64,000 bases of DNA, taken from the NCBI GenBank assembly GCA_011050235.1, contig DRGC01000017.1, positions 62,001-126,000 on the forward strand. Reading direction: 5' to 3'. Each line of letters begins with the position of its first letter. Position 1 is the first letter of the stretch. Origin of the DNA: Phycisphaerae bacterium. Its GTDB lineage: Bacteria; Planctomycetota; Phycisphaerae; SM23-33. The notes under the pieces are model-generated. The model had not been told where the DNA came from and did no database searches. It saw nothing but the letters and a program-made list of their open reading frames with translations. This document shows, piece after piece, positions 15,412 to 24,530 of the stretch. The position numbers and the translations under genes are program-made.

Positions 15412-18252
15412 ATGGCGAAGAAAGTACGGAAGAAAGCGCGGAAGAAAGCCAAGAAGACGGTCGCCGTTATCAAACACGATGACGCATCACGAAAGAACAT
15501 CCCCACGGCCGAGATGGAATCGGTGATGCATGCCGACGACCAGTCGCCCGTCCGCATCGCCTACGAGCGGCGCAACCGCGATCTGGACCCTCAGCTTGTC
15601 TGGCGTGGTAAAGATGAACAGGACTGGTCGGACCTCGTTGTCCATGCCCCGCCGCTGTACATCCAGGAGAAGGTCAAGCCCAAGGTCCTCATCGACGATC
15701 TGCTGCGACGGACGCAGCAGCAGGAACGTGCCGAGACTGAAAAGGCTGCGCCGTTGCTGTTTGCCGATGCCTTCGCCGACTTCAACGGCCTGCCTGACGA
15801 TGCCCGATCTACCGAGTTCTATCAGCACGACGCCAACTGGACCAACCGCATGATTCTGGGCGACAGCCTCCAGGTCATGGCCTCTCTCGCCGAGCGTGAA
15901 GGCCTGCGCGGCAAGGTCCAGTGCATCTACCTCGACCCGCCATACGGCATCAAGTTCAACTCCAACTTCCAGTGGTCCACCACCAGCCGCGATGTCAAAG
16001 ACGGCAAGGCCGACCACATCACCCGCGAGCCAGAACAGGTCAAGGCCTTCCGCGACACGTGGCGCGACGGGATTCACTCATATCTAACCTATCTCCGCGA
16101 CCGTCTCACCGTCGCAAGAGACCTGCTGCACGAGTCCGGCTCGATTTTCGTGCAGATTGGGGATGAGAATGTCCACCGCATCCGGGATCTTCTCGATGAG
16201 GTGTTTGGCCACGACAATGCCCTTTCGCTCATTCCATTCGCAAAGACAACGAGTAGTTCATCGAGCCTTGAGCTGTCAGCCGTGTGTGACTACCTGATCT
16301 GGTATGCGAAGGACCGCAGCAAGTGCAAGTATAGACAACTTCACTTCGAGAAAGTCGCTGGGGGTGCGGGTGGCACAGGGTATAGTCTGATCGAAGAATC
16401 TCCCGGGGCATTCCGCCGCATGTCCTCTGCTGAGAACAGCGACCCGGAAGCAACAGCTCGGAACGCGAGAATCGCTCAGTTCGACAACCTGACAAGTTCG
16501 AGACCCGCGGGGAAAGGGGATGTCCGTGAGTTCTCATACCACGGGAAGATGTTTGACCCATCAAGGGGGACGTTCAAGACGGATCAACAGGGGCTTGATA
16601 CGCTCGCGATGGCCGGCAGATTGGGTATTGCTGGGAACACTCTTAGATACGTCAGATATCTCGACGACTTCGCAGCGTTTCCGCTGAGCAATCTGTGGAC
16701 GGACACAACCGTCGCAGGCTTTGCCGCCAACAAGCAGTACATTGTTGAGACCACGCCGAAGGTCGTTGAGCGTGCCATCTTGATGGCCACCGACCCCGGC
16801 GACCTTGTGCTTGATCCGACATGTGGTTCGGGGACAACCGCCTACGTGGCGGAACAATGGGGTCGGCGGTGGATTACAGTCGACACGTCACGTGTCTCAC
16901 TGGCGCTTGCCCGAGCGAGAATCATGGGAGCGAGATACCTCTACTATCTTCTGGCTGACAGTTCAGAGGGGAAGCAGAAGGAAGCGGAGATCACACGAAC
17001 GGAGTCATCGGCGGCCGCTACATTTGGCAACATCAAGCATGGCTTCGTCTATGAGCGTGTGCCGCACATCATGCTCAGTTCCATCACTCGTAACGCAGAG
17101 ATCGACGTAATCTGGGAGAAGTTTCAGGAGATGCTTGAGCCACTACGAGGGAAACTCAACAAGGCGCTCGGGAAGGAATGGGAAGAATGGGAAATCCCTC
17201 GCGAAGCCGGGGAGAAATGGTCGGATGAGGCAAAGACACTCCATGCCGACTGGTGGCGGACCCGCATCAACCGCCAGAAAGAGATCGACGCCTCCATCGC
17301 CGCCAAGGCTGACAACGAGTACCTGTACGACAAGCCCTACCAGGACAACAAGAAGGTCCGCGTGGCTGGGCCGTTCACCGTCGAATCCTTAAGCCCTCAC
17401 CGCGTGCTGGCCGTGGATGCGGATGATGAGTTGATCGACCCGCATCAGCCCAAGCCCGAAACCGGCGGCGACGAGGAGAGCTTCGTCGCGATGATCCTGG
17501 AGAACCTCAAGACCGCCGGGGTCCAGCAGGCGCACAAGGAAGACAAGATCGACTTCAGCTCGATCAAAGGCTGGCCGGGCGACTACATCTGCGCCGAGGG
17601 CCTGTATGCCGATGGTGACGGCGCGGGCGATGCCAAGCGTGCGGGCATCTTCATCGGCCCGGAGTTCGGCACGGTCAGTCGGCAGGACTTGGTGGCTGCT
17701 GCACGCGAGGCCGGGGACGCCAATTTCGACGTGTTGATCGCCTGCGCGTTCAACTATGACGCCCATTCCTCGGAGTTCGACAATCTCGGCCGGGTCCGCG
17801 TGCTCAAGGCTCGGATGAACGCCGATCTTCACATGGCCGACGACCTGAAGAATACCGGCAAGGGCAACCTGTTCGTGATCTTCGGCGAACCGGACATCGA
17901 CATCCTGCCGGCCGCCGACGACCAGATTCAGGTGAAGATCAACGGCGTGGACGTATTCCACCCCAACACCGGCGAGGTCCGCAGCGATGGGGCCGAGGGC
18001 ATCGCCTGCTGGTTCATCGACACGGACTACAACGAGGAGAGCTTCTTCGTCCGCCACGCCTACTTCCTCGGCGCAAACGACCCATACAAGAGCCTCAAGA
18101 CCACCCTCAAGGCCGAGATCAACGTCGATGCTTGGGAAACACTGCATAGCGACACCTCCCGCCCGTTCGACAAGCCCGAATCCGGCCGGATAGCAGTGAA
18201 AGTAATCAACCACCTTGGCGATGAGGTGATGAAAGTGTTTCGGGTGGAGTGA
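15412..18252 (+). CDS. mod: type III-like DNA methyltransferase, Mod subunit
   Basis: The product is 946 aa. An extremely Lys/Arg-rich N terminus (KKVRKKARKKAKK) is followed by a beta-class N6-adenine/N4-cytosine methyltransferase: catalytic motif IV YLDPPYGIKFN at about 173-183, a central variable region (about 230-440) that would hold target recognition, and SAM motif DPTCGSGTTAYVAEQ at about 467-481. That motif order (IV before I) is typical of Mod. It is longer than usual Mod proteins because of a roughly 350-residue C-terminal part (GDYICAEGLYADGDGAG; FNYDAHSSEFDNLGRVRVLK) of unclear role. It should methylate the site read by Res and provide specificity. The gene is intact. Confidence 0.92.
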   Translation: MAKKVRKKARKKAKKTVAVIKHDDASRKNIPTAEMESVMHADDQSPVRIAYERRNRDLDPQLVWRGKDEQDWSDLVVHAPPLYIQEKVKPKVLIDDLLRRTQQQERAETEKAAPLLFADAFADFNGLPDDARSTEFYQHDANWTNRMILGDSLQVMASLAEREGLRGKVQCIYLDPPYGIKFNSNFQWSTTSRDVKDGKADHITREPEQVKAFRDTWRDGIHSYLTYLRDRLTVARDLLHESGSIFVQIGDENVHRIRDLLDEVFGHDNALSLIPFAKTTSSSSSLELSAVCDYLIWYAKDRSKCKYRQLHFEKVAGGAGGTGYSLIEESPGAFRRMSSAENSDPEATARNARIAQFDNLTSSRPAGKGDVREFSYHGKMFDPSRGTFKTDQQGLDTLAMAGRLGIAGNTLRYVRYLDDFAAFPLSNLWTDTTVAGFAANKQYIVETTPKVVERAILMATDPGDLVLDPTCGSGTTAYVAEQWGRRWITVDTSRVSLALARARIMGARYLYYLLADSSEGKQKEAEITRTESSAAATFGNIKHGFVYERVPHIMLSSITRNAEIDVIWEKFQEMLEPLRGKLNKALGKEWEEWEIPREAGEKWSDEAKTLHADWWRTRINRQKEIDASIAAKADNEYLYDKPYQDNKKVRVAGPFTVESLSPHRVLAVDADDELIDPHQPKPETGGDEESFVAMILENLKTAGVQQAHKEDKIDFSSIKGWPGDYICAEGLYADGDGAGDAKRAGIFIGPEFGTVSRQDLVAAAREAGDANFDVLIACAFNYDAHSSEFDNLGRVRVLKARMNADLHMADDLKNTGKGNLFVIFGEPDIDILPAADDQIQVKINGVDVFHPNTGEVRSDGAEGIACWFIDTDYNEESFFVRHAYFLGANDPYKSLKTTLKAEINVDAWETLHSDTSRPFDKPESGRIAVKVINHLGDEVMKVFRVE

Positions 18253-18278
18253 AGGAACGTGTAAGAAGGAGCTAGAAG

Positions 18279-19366
18279 ATGGCGGTAATCATTCTTGGAG
18301 CTGGCGCGACGCGAGGGTGTAGCTTCGTGAACAATGCCAAGGACCCGTCGTGCCCTCCTTTGGACGGTGACTTCTTCACTCAGCTCCAGCGAGCGCGGGG
18401 GTCAAAGCATAGGGCGCTCATCGATGACGTTGTGAAAGATACTGTTGAGATGTTCGGGGGAAACTTTGACGTCACGATGGAAACGGTATTCACGACCTTG
18501 GAGCACACAATCCGAATGCTCAAGGCGACCAGGGAAAGTCGCGACTTCAAGCTGTCCGATCTAAGGAAGAAGCGAGGCAGGCTATGGCAGCTGCCTTCGA
18601 GGAGTCGCTCACTGAACGCAACGATCGGGGGGAGTCAACACGTCACCTTCGAAAGTGCGACTATCATGATAAGCTCGTTGCGGAACACGTTAGGTGCAGC
18701 GATGAGATCATCTCCTTCAACTACGATTGCGTAATAGATGACAGTCTTCGCCGGCAAGGCGGCGGCATCTGGAATCCACGCTATGGGTACGGTTTCAACC
18801 TCGGGCCGCGGGGCGCCCGGATGACCGGAGACGCACATTGGATGCCCGGAGAGCCGGGCACCAAGGATCAGACCGTGAAGCTCTACAAACTGCACGGGTC
18901 CTTCCACTTCCAAATATCTGGCATGGATTCTCAAGACGAGTCAGGGGACCAGGCCAAGTCGAAAGAGAAGAAGCCCTATACGGTGATCCTGAAGAGAAGG
19001 CCATACACGAAACAGAAGGGGAGCCTGAGATTCTCGATCATTCCCCCTGAATGGCACAAAGCCTACGACGAGGGAGCCTTCGCTGACTTGTGGGCCAAAG
19101 CTGCCAAGGCGATCCATCGGGCTGATTCGATCGTCTTCATCGGCTACTCTCTTCCGGCAACGGATTTGCATTCCACGGCACTGTTTCGGACGAGCGTGGG
19201 TAAGGCGGGGCTAAAGCATCTTACCGTTGTCAACCCGGATCAAGAGGCCCGGCGTCGCGTCCGCACGGTACTCCAACGCGGATGCACCAAGGGGACCAGA
19301 ATGCTGAGTTTTGATAGCCTTGAGCATTTTGCGGCAGCTGATCGCTCATTATGGGCGAGATCGTAG
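18279..19366 (+). pseudogene. SIR2-family protein, split by a -1 frameshift
   Basis: Frame one (18279 to about 18560, AAGGAG upstream) gives MAVIILGAGATRGCSFVNNA and PPLDGDFFTQLQR, the NAD-binding start of SIR2-like proteins, and reads into DFKLSD. From about 18560 the sense continues one base back as SKEEARQAMAAAFEESLTE, then IISFNYDCVIDDSL, KLYKLHGSFHFQ and DSIVFIGYSLPATDLH, all conserved SIR2-like blocks, ending at 19366. Joined length is about 362 aa. The junction has no slippery heptamer, so mutation or sequencing error is more likely than programmed shifting. SIR2 domains in defence loci act as NADases. It sits 26 bases after mod and 30 before the helicase gene, so it is probably part of the same operon. 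Confidence 0.75.
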
Positions 19367-19396
19367 TGTTGGGATGGCCCGAATCGGAGTCAGGTG

Positions 19397-21469
19397 ATGG
19401 ATTTCCGCATAGCTGACACATTCACTGACAGCTTGGCCAAGCTGACCGACCAGGAGAAGAAGGCCGTCAAGACCACGGCCTTTGACCTACAGGTCAATCC
19501 GGCCAGTCCGGGAATGCAATTCCACAAGCTCGAAAGGGCCAGGGACAAGAACTTCTGCTCGGTCCGCGTCAACAGGGACATCCGGCTGATCGTCCACAGG
19601 ACTGATGCAAGCCTGCTGCTCTGCTACGTCGGCCACCACGATGACGCCTACCGTTGGGCCGAGCGGCGAAAGCTGGAAGCGCACCCCAGGACCGGCGCGG
19701 CCCAGTTGGTGACAGTGCGAGAGACCGTGAAGGATATCATCGTCCCCAGGTATACCGAGGTCGAACAGCCCGCGCCGCCTAAGCCGCTACTGTTTGCAAA
19801 CGTTTCCGATGATGATCTGCTCGCCTACGGTGTTCCGGCCGAATGGCTGGACGATGTCAGGCAGGTGGACGAAGACACGCTGTTGGAGTTGGCCGACCAT
19901 CTGCCGCACGAAGCGGCCGAGGCGCTGCTCGACCTGGCGACCGGCGTGACGCCGAAGATCGTTCAGCCAGTGGCGGCCGGGATGGACCCATTCGATCACC
20001 CCGACGCCCAGCGGCGCTTCCGCGTGATGACGAACGTAGAGGAACTCCAGCGGGCGCTGGACTACCCTTGGGAGAAGTGGACGGTCTTTCTGCACCCGGC
20101 CCAGCGTGACCTGGTCGAGCGGAGCTACAACGGCCCGGCGCGCGTTTCAGGCTCGGCGGGGACGGGCAAGACCGTCGTTGCCCTGCACCGTGTGGTATTC
20201 CTGGCCAGGAAGCACGGAGATGCAAGGCTTCTGCTTACCACCTTCTCGCACACCCTTGCCGATGCGCTGAAAGTCAAGCTTCGACGGCTGGTCGGCAATG
20301 AGCCCCGCGTCTTTGAGCGGATCGAAGTCCATTCAATCGTTGACGTGGGAACGAGACTCTACGCTGCATGTGTGTCTGAGCTTCGGCTCGCAGACGACAC
20401 AGCGGTTCGCACGATGCTGGCGGATGCGTCGGGCAGCGTCGAGGCCCACCGGTTTTCGGACCATTTCCTCTGGACGGAGTGGCGCGAGGTCGTGGATGCC
20501 TGGCAACTGGATAGCTGGGAAGCCTATCGCGACGTGGCCCGCCTGGGGCGTAAGACCCGACTCGGCGAACACCAGCGAAAGCTGCTGTGGAGCATCTTTG
20601 AGCCGGTCCGTCAGGAACTGACCCGTCGCGACCTGCTGACCACGTCCACGATGTTCTCACGCGTTACGGAGCATCTGGCCAGGACTGATGCGAGCCCCTA
20701 CGAATTCGCCGTGGTGGATGAAGCCCAGGACATTGGCGTTCCGCAACTGCGGTTCCTGGCCGCGCTCGGGGCGACGAGGCAAGATGGGTTGTTCTTCGCC
20801 GGCGATCTCGGACAGCGCATCTTTCAGCCGCCGTTCTCGTGGAAGTCGCTCGGCGTGGACGTTCGCGGCCGGTCTCGGACGCTGCGGATCAACTACCGGA
20901 CATCCCACCAGATTCGCCGGCAGGCTGACCACCTGCTGCCGCCTGAGCTCGCCGATGTTGACGGGATCGTTGAGAACCGGCGCGGTACCATATCGGTCTT
21001 CAATGGCCCAGACCCGACGATCAAGGTCTTCGGCGACGAGAAGCTGGAGACTGAGGCCGTTGCGGCGTGGCTGTCGGCACGTCAGGCAGATGGACTCCAG
21101 CCGCACGAGATCGGCGTGTTCGTCCGTTCGGCCGCGCAACTGCCCCGGGCACGAGCGGCCGTCGAGGCGGCCGGCCTGAAGGTGCTGAAATTGCAGGACA
21201 GCTTCGACACCAAGGCGGGCCGCGTATCCATCTGCACGATGCACTTGGCGAAGGGGCTGGAGTTTCGGGCCGTGGTGGTGATGGCCTGCGACGACGAGGT
21301 CATCCCGCTCCAAGAACGCATCGAGGCTGTGGCGGATGATGCGGACCTGGAAGAGGTCTACAACACGGAGCGCCACCTGCTCTACGTTGCCTGCACGCGG
21401 GCACGCGACCACCTGCTCGTCACCAGTGTCGATCCGGCCTCAGAGTTCCTTGACGATCTGCGGATGTAA
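19397..21469 (+). CDS. RelE/ParE-like domain fused to a UvrD-type SF1 helicase
   Basis: The product is 690 aa from ATG 19397 (GGAG 7 bases upstream; GTG 19394 is in frame). Residues 1-90 resemble a RelE/ParE toxin fold: FTDSLAKLTDQEKKAVKTTA, PGMQFHKLERARDKNFCSVR, VNRDIRLIVHRTDASLLLCY, HHDDAYRWAERR. After a linker comes an SF1A helicase: Walker A SGSAGTGKTVVAL (about 249-261), motif II VVDEAQD (about 437-443), GLEFRAVVVMACDDE (about 617-631) and LYVACTRARDHL (about 661-672). The toxin-like part would bind or cut RNA or ribosomes, or have become a sensor; the helicase would act on DNA or RNA. Close relatives are usually annotated only as UvrD/DEAD helicase. Linkage to res-mod-SIR2 suggests defence. 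Confidence 0.85.
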   Translation: MDFRIADTFTDSLAKLTDQEKKAVKTTAFDLQVNPASPGMQFHKLERARDKNFCSVRVNRDIRLIVHRTDASLLLCYVGHHDDAYRWAERRKLEAHPRTGAAQLVTVRETVKDIIVPRYTEVEQPAPPKPLLFANVSDDDLLAYGVPAEWLDDVRQVDEDTLLELADHLPHEAAEALLDLATGVTPKIVQPVAAGMDPFDHPDAQRRFRVMTNVEELQRALDYPWEKWTVFLHPAQRDLVERSYNGPARVSGSAGTGKTVVALHRVVFLARKHGDARLLLTTFSHTLADALKVKLRRLVGNEPRVFERIEVHSIVDVGTRLYAACVSELRLADDTAVRTMLADASGSVEAHRFSDHFLWTEWREVVDAWQLDSWEAYRDVARLGRKTRLGEHQRKLLWSIFEPVRQELTRRDLLTTSTMFSRVTEHLARTDASPYEFAVVDEAQDIGVPQLRFLAALGATRQDGLFFAGDLGQRIFQPPFSWKSLGVDVRGRSRTLRINYRTSHQIRRQADHLLPPELADVDGIVENRRGTISVFNGPDPTIKVFGDEKLETEAVAAWLSARQADGLQPHEIGVFVRSAAQLPRARAAVEAAGLKVLKLQDSFDTKAGRVSICTMHLAKGLEFRAVVVMACDDEVIPLQERIEAVADDADLEEVYNTERHLLYVACTRARDHLLVTSVDPASEFLDDLRM

Positions 21470-21560
21470 GTTCGGTTAGCCGTATTGAGAACACTGAGGG
21501 CGAACAAGGACGGCAAGTGCATCTGCCGTGTCTATGGGTATGGGCCAAGGAGACACGATA

Positions 21561-22592
21561 ATGGGCTTGAAGACTTGCAGCGTAACGGTTCGTGAAGTTG
21601 CTGGCGACGGCAGCGAGTTCCCTGGGCCGATAAGAAATCTGCTCTGCGAAGCTGTCTCGGCCATTTCCGCCCAGGAATTGCACGGGCTCATGGACAAGCA
21701 TGAATCGGACCCCGCCAATTTCGACGGCAGGATAGAAGAGCTCATTCGGTCAATGCAGCCGGACCTGACAGTGCATGCAAATCATCGAGTGTTCGACGGC
21801 GCGAAGTTTAATAACGATCTCATCCTTGAGACGGACAGTGTTTTCGTGTGCCTTGAGATCGAGAAGAGCTCTATGTCTCGCTTTGAGTTCGATATCCTCA
21901 AGATGCAGGCCTTCGCGAGTCAAAGACTGGCTGAGCTGCCTGGGGCAAGAGTGTATGGCGCATTCATCGTGCCAGCCGACAACATCGTCGCCAGACACAT
22001 TTCCGGTAATGCACGAGAGTCATCCTACAAGTATCTGAGCCGGCTGAGCCGCTTGGTTGCTCAGATTGCTCCATCTCTCCTGGACGACGTTCTGATCGTC
22101 GGCTATGGCGTCTCAATGCCGGACGGCCAAGTGACCCAACGGGAGGGCAAGGCAATGAAGAAGAAGCTTGCGAATGTGGACAAGAAGAGCTCGGGGAACG
22201 TTGTGGTCGCCGATGCCGGCCTGCTGCCGGAAGAGCTTCTGTGGGATGTGCTGAGGGACTATCCACAGGAATTGGTAAGTGCACTGCGAAAGTGCCTGGC
22301 GGCCAAGTACCCGGGGCTCCGCGAGAAGATCAATCGCAACAGCAAGTACCTGGGGTACGCCAATGGTGGCAGCGACGCCATGTACGTGTATGTCAGAAAG
22401 AACTATCTTCTTATCGATCTAGGGGTTTCCGCCGACCTGTCCGAGGACTTGAGGCAGCTCGGCTTCGAAGTGAAGCCACGCGATAATTTCCAGGCCAAGA
22501 TCGGATGGTTGACTGGGCTGATCGTGCCGCACGATACGGACAAGTTTGCTGACGTCACGAAGCTGGCGATTGAGGCCCTGGCACGCGTGTAG
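21561..22592 (+). CDS. hypothetical protein with a nuclease-like N-terminal half
   Basis: The product is 343 aa. ATG 21561 is chosen over 21528 because AAGGAG lies 9 bases upstream. The N-terminal half has LILETDSVFVCLEIEKSSMS (about 86-105), an E-x-E-K arrangement after a hydrophobic strand that resembles PD-(D/E)XK restriction nucleases. It is followed by a helix (RFEFDILKMQAFASQRLAEL) and a strand (ARVYGAFIVPADN), also in keeping with that fold. The C-terminal half contains GGSDAMYVYVRKNYLLIDLG, similar to the small domain seen next to predicted endonucleases. It is 91 bases after the helicase gene on the same strand. I infer a nuclease effector; no family name is certain. Confidence 0.6.
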   Translation: MGLKTCSVTVREVAGDGSEFPGPIRNLLCEAVSAISAQELHGLMDKHESDPANFDGRIEELIRSMQPDLTVHANHRVFDGAKFNNDLILETDSVFVCLEIEKSSMSRFEFDILKMQAFASQRLAELPGARVYGAFIVPADNIVARHISGNARESSYKYLSRLSRLVAQIAPSLLDDVLIVGYGVSMPDGQVTQREGKAMKKKLANVDKKSSGNVVVADAGLLPEELLWDVLRDYPQELVSALRKCLAAKYPGLREKINRNSKYLGYANGGSDAMYVYVRKNYLLIDLGVSADLSEDLRQLGFEVKPRDNFQAKIGWLTGLIVPHDTDKFADVTKLAIEALARV

Positions 22593-22722
22593 ACTATGTG
22601 CGGCGGAAGATCTCGGCCAGGCCCACGCGTCGGGGGCCTGGGAGAGCCCACGCCGAGTCGATTCTGGTCCGTTCGTAATGATACCAATGATGGCGCCTCG
22701 TTGGCATACTTGCACGCATTGC

Positions 22723-23322
22723 CTAGCACAACGTATCCCTCAGGCACCTAACCCATGCATTTACCCTCCCCACACCGACGCCGAGTTCTCTGGCGATCCT
22801 GACCTGCCCCCACCCCCTGGCCCGTAATTCTGCTGCCTTCTCCTTGTCGAAGTACTTCGCCCGTCGGCCGATCTGTTTGCCCTTGGCCCGAGCTGCTCGG
22901 AGGCCGGCCTTGGTCCGTTCGCTGATGATCGAGCGCTCGTACTCGGCCATCACCGAGAAGATGCCGGCCAGCATCCGGCCGGAGGCCGTCGCCAGATCGA
23001 TGTTCTCGCGGTAGCTCACCAGCGTGAGGCCGTTCTGGGAGAAGTAGTTGATGATCTTGACTAAGTGCGGCAGACTTCGGCCAATCCGGTCAAGGGCGTG
23101 CACGACCAAGATTCTGACCTTCCGCTTCTGGATCGCGTCCCAGCAGGCGTTCCAGCCAGGCCGGCTGTCCTTCGCGCCCGAGATTCCATGATCGGTGAAT
23201 TCGATCGGGCTGGGCCAGTTACGTCGGTCACAGTACTCCCGCAGGTCACGGATCTGAGGGTCAACAGACTGGTTGTCGGTACTGACGCGGGCGTAAATAG
23301 CAACGTGCGGGTCGGCGGGCAT
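22723..23322 (-). CDS. small serine recombinase (resolvase/invertase family)
   Basis: The product is 199 aa; ATG 22322-type ambiguity is absent because AAGGAG lies 6-7 bases before ATG 23322. The catalytic domain starts VAIYARVSTDNQSVDPQIRD with nucleophile Ser14, then GISGAKDSRPGW, ILVVHALDRIGRSLPHLVKI and AEYERSIISERTKAGL. The end is a resolvase HTH (AAELRARGWGQVRIARELGV GVGRVNAWV, about 165-195). It could resolve cointegrates or invert DNA. It faces the restriction block and is separate from the large serine recombinase at the tRNA. Confidence 0.9.
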   Translation of the reverse strand: MPADPHVAIYARVSTDNQSVDPQIRDLREYCDRRNWPSPIEFTDHGISGAKDSRPGWNACWDAIQKRKVRILVVHALDRIGRSLPHLVKIINYFSQNGLTLVSYRENIDLATASGRMLAGIFSVMAEYERSIISERTKAGLRAARAKGKQIGRRAKYFDKEKAAELRARGWGQVRIARELGVGVGRVNAWVRCLRDTLC

Positions 23323-23701
23323 CGGCGTCTCCTTTGTGCGAACAGGCGCAGACGTTCGCCAACATCAAAGCAGGCCTGTCATCCAGGGGCAATTTTCTGC
23401 CGAGAAGTACTCGTGGCGGTTAGTCACTATCGCCTCGGCCGAACCGGGTTGGCAGATGGCACCGACCGTGCTAGACTCACACCCGTGCCACAGGCATGAT
23501 GTGACAACTTAGACGACGCGCGAGCGTCAAGTTGCTGTCTCCCAAGAAACGCTACCTGGGCAATTCATGCCCGGAACACGAAGACAGCGCTTGGACCGCG
23601 CTCCCGATAAGGGAGCGTCGGCCATGTGCTGTTTCGTGTGCCCTGTAGCGGGGCCTTGGGAGCGGCCTTGGTTCGGCGCTCCTTGTCATTTCGGGATATC
23701 C
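23323..23701. other. divergent spacer, no gene seen
   Basis: This lies between the leftward recombinase and the rightward DUF429 gene. The frame open from 23567 extends the DUF429 protein upstream, but that extension is Arg/Cys/Pro-rich and lacks family character. No clear promoter or repeat stood out. Confidence 0.45.
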
Positions 23702-24379
23702 ATGGCCAAGACATACATCGGCGTTGACCTTGGCTGCTCTGCAATGAGCGGCGGTGGGCCGAAGTCTGCCGTGGCGATCCTCGATGCCGACGGACAGCTC
23801 TGTCGGGAAGTGAAGCACTTCCGACAGGCAAAGGTGTTGGTCGAGGCTGTGTCAGGTCTCGACCGCAAGAGCATGATTATGGCCGTTGATGCGCCACGGT
23901 CCGTGCCCGACCACGCCGCCGAGAACTATGCCTACCGGAGCTGCGAGAAGGCCATCAAGGAGATCGACCCCCACGCTGGAACGTTCTCGGGCGCCGCCGC
24001 CCTGTTCATCCGGTGGTATGAGATTGAGGAACGGTACTTCCGAACCGTCAGAGTCATTGAGACCTACCCACGCGTAATTTGGGCGCATCTCAAGCTGCCC
24101 GGTAAGGCCAAGGACTTCACCAAGCACAAGGCCGCGGTATATCGAGCCATCAAGAGGATTACCGGCGCCCCTTGTCATGGCTTCGATCATCATCAGATTG
24201 ACGCCCTGCTCTGCGCATACACCGCCCTCTGCTACGATCGCGGCGAGGTCGCATGGTTCGGCCAAGCGGGTGAGGGCCTGATCATCATCCCTGCGCCGGG
24301 CACGCACAATCCGCTGTCATCGCATGCGGAACGGATTGCACAGAAGTACCGGCGCTTCACTTCTATGGTTGCCCGTTGA
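23702..24379 (+). CDS. DUF429-family protein (predicted RNase H-like fold)
   Basis: The product is 225 aa from ATG 23702, where the family begins (MAKTYIGVDLGCSAMSGGGP). Conserved features are GVDLG at 6-10, an acidic pair in MIMAVDAPRS near 59, VIETYPRVIWAHLKL in the middle, and the C-terminal HHQIDALLCAYTALCYDRG, which carries the Asp/Ala/Tyr block of DUF429. The family is predicted to be nuclease- or kinase-like with an RNase H/actin-type fold; no activity is established to my knowledge. The ribosome site is weak. It stands alone among accessory genes. Confidence 0.75.
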   Translation: MAKTYIGVDLGCSAMSGGGPKSAVAILDADGQLCREVKHFRQAKVLVEAVSGLDRKSMIMAVDAPRSVPDHAAENYAYRSCEKAIKEIDPHAGTFSGAAALFIRWYEIEERYFRTVRVIETYPRVIWAHLKLPGKAKDFTKHKAAVYRAIKRITGAPCHGFDHHQIDALLCAYTALCYDRGEVAWFGQAGEGLIIIPAPGTHNPLSSHAERIAQKYRRFTSMVAR

Positions 24380-24530
24380 TGGGCTGACGGGTGCCGGCGC
24401 CATATGAACGACACTATCAGGCAGCTAACACCCGACCGAGTTGGTGCATTACGATGTTGGCTTGACCCAACTAGACCTTCAAGGCCATAATGATGCAACA
24501 CTTCGGTCCAAGGGATCTGGGAGATCGGAC

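Noticed and set aside
18540-18600. Programmed ribosomal frameshift in the SIR2 gene
   Set aside because: No X-XXY-YYZ heptamer, no clear downstream structure and no internal ribosome site arrangement at the junction.
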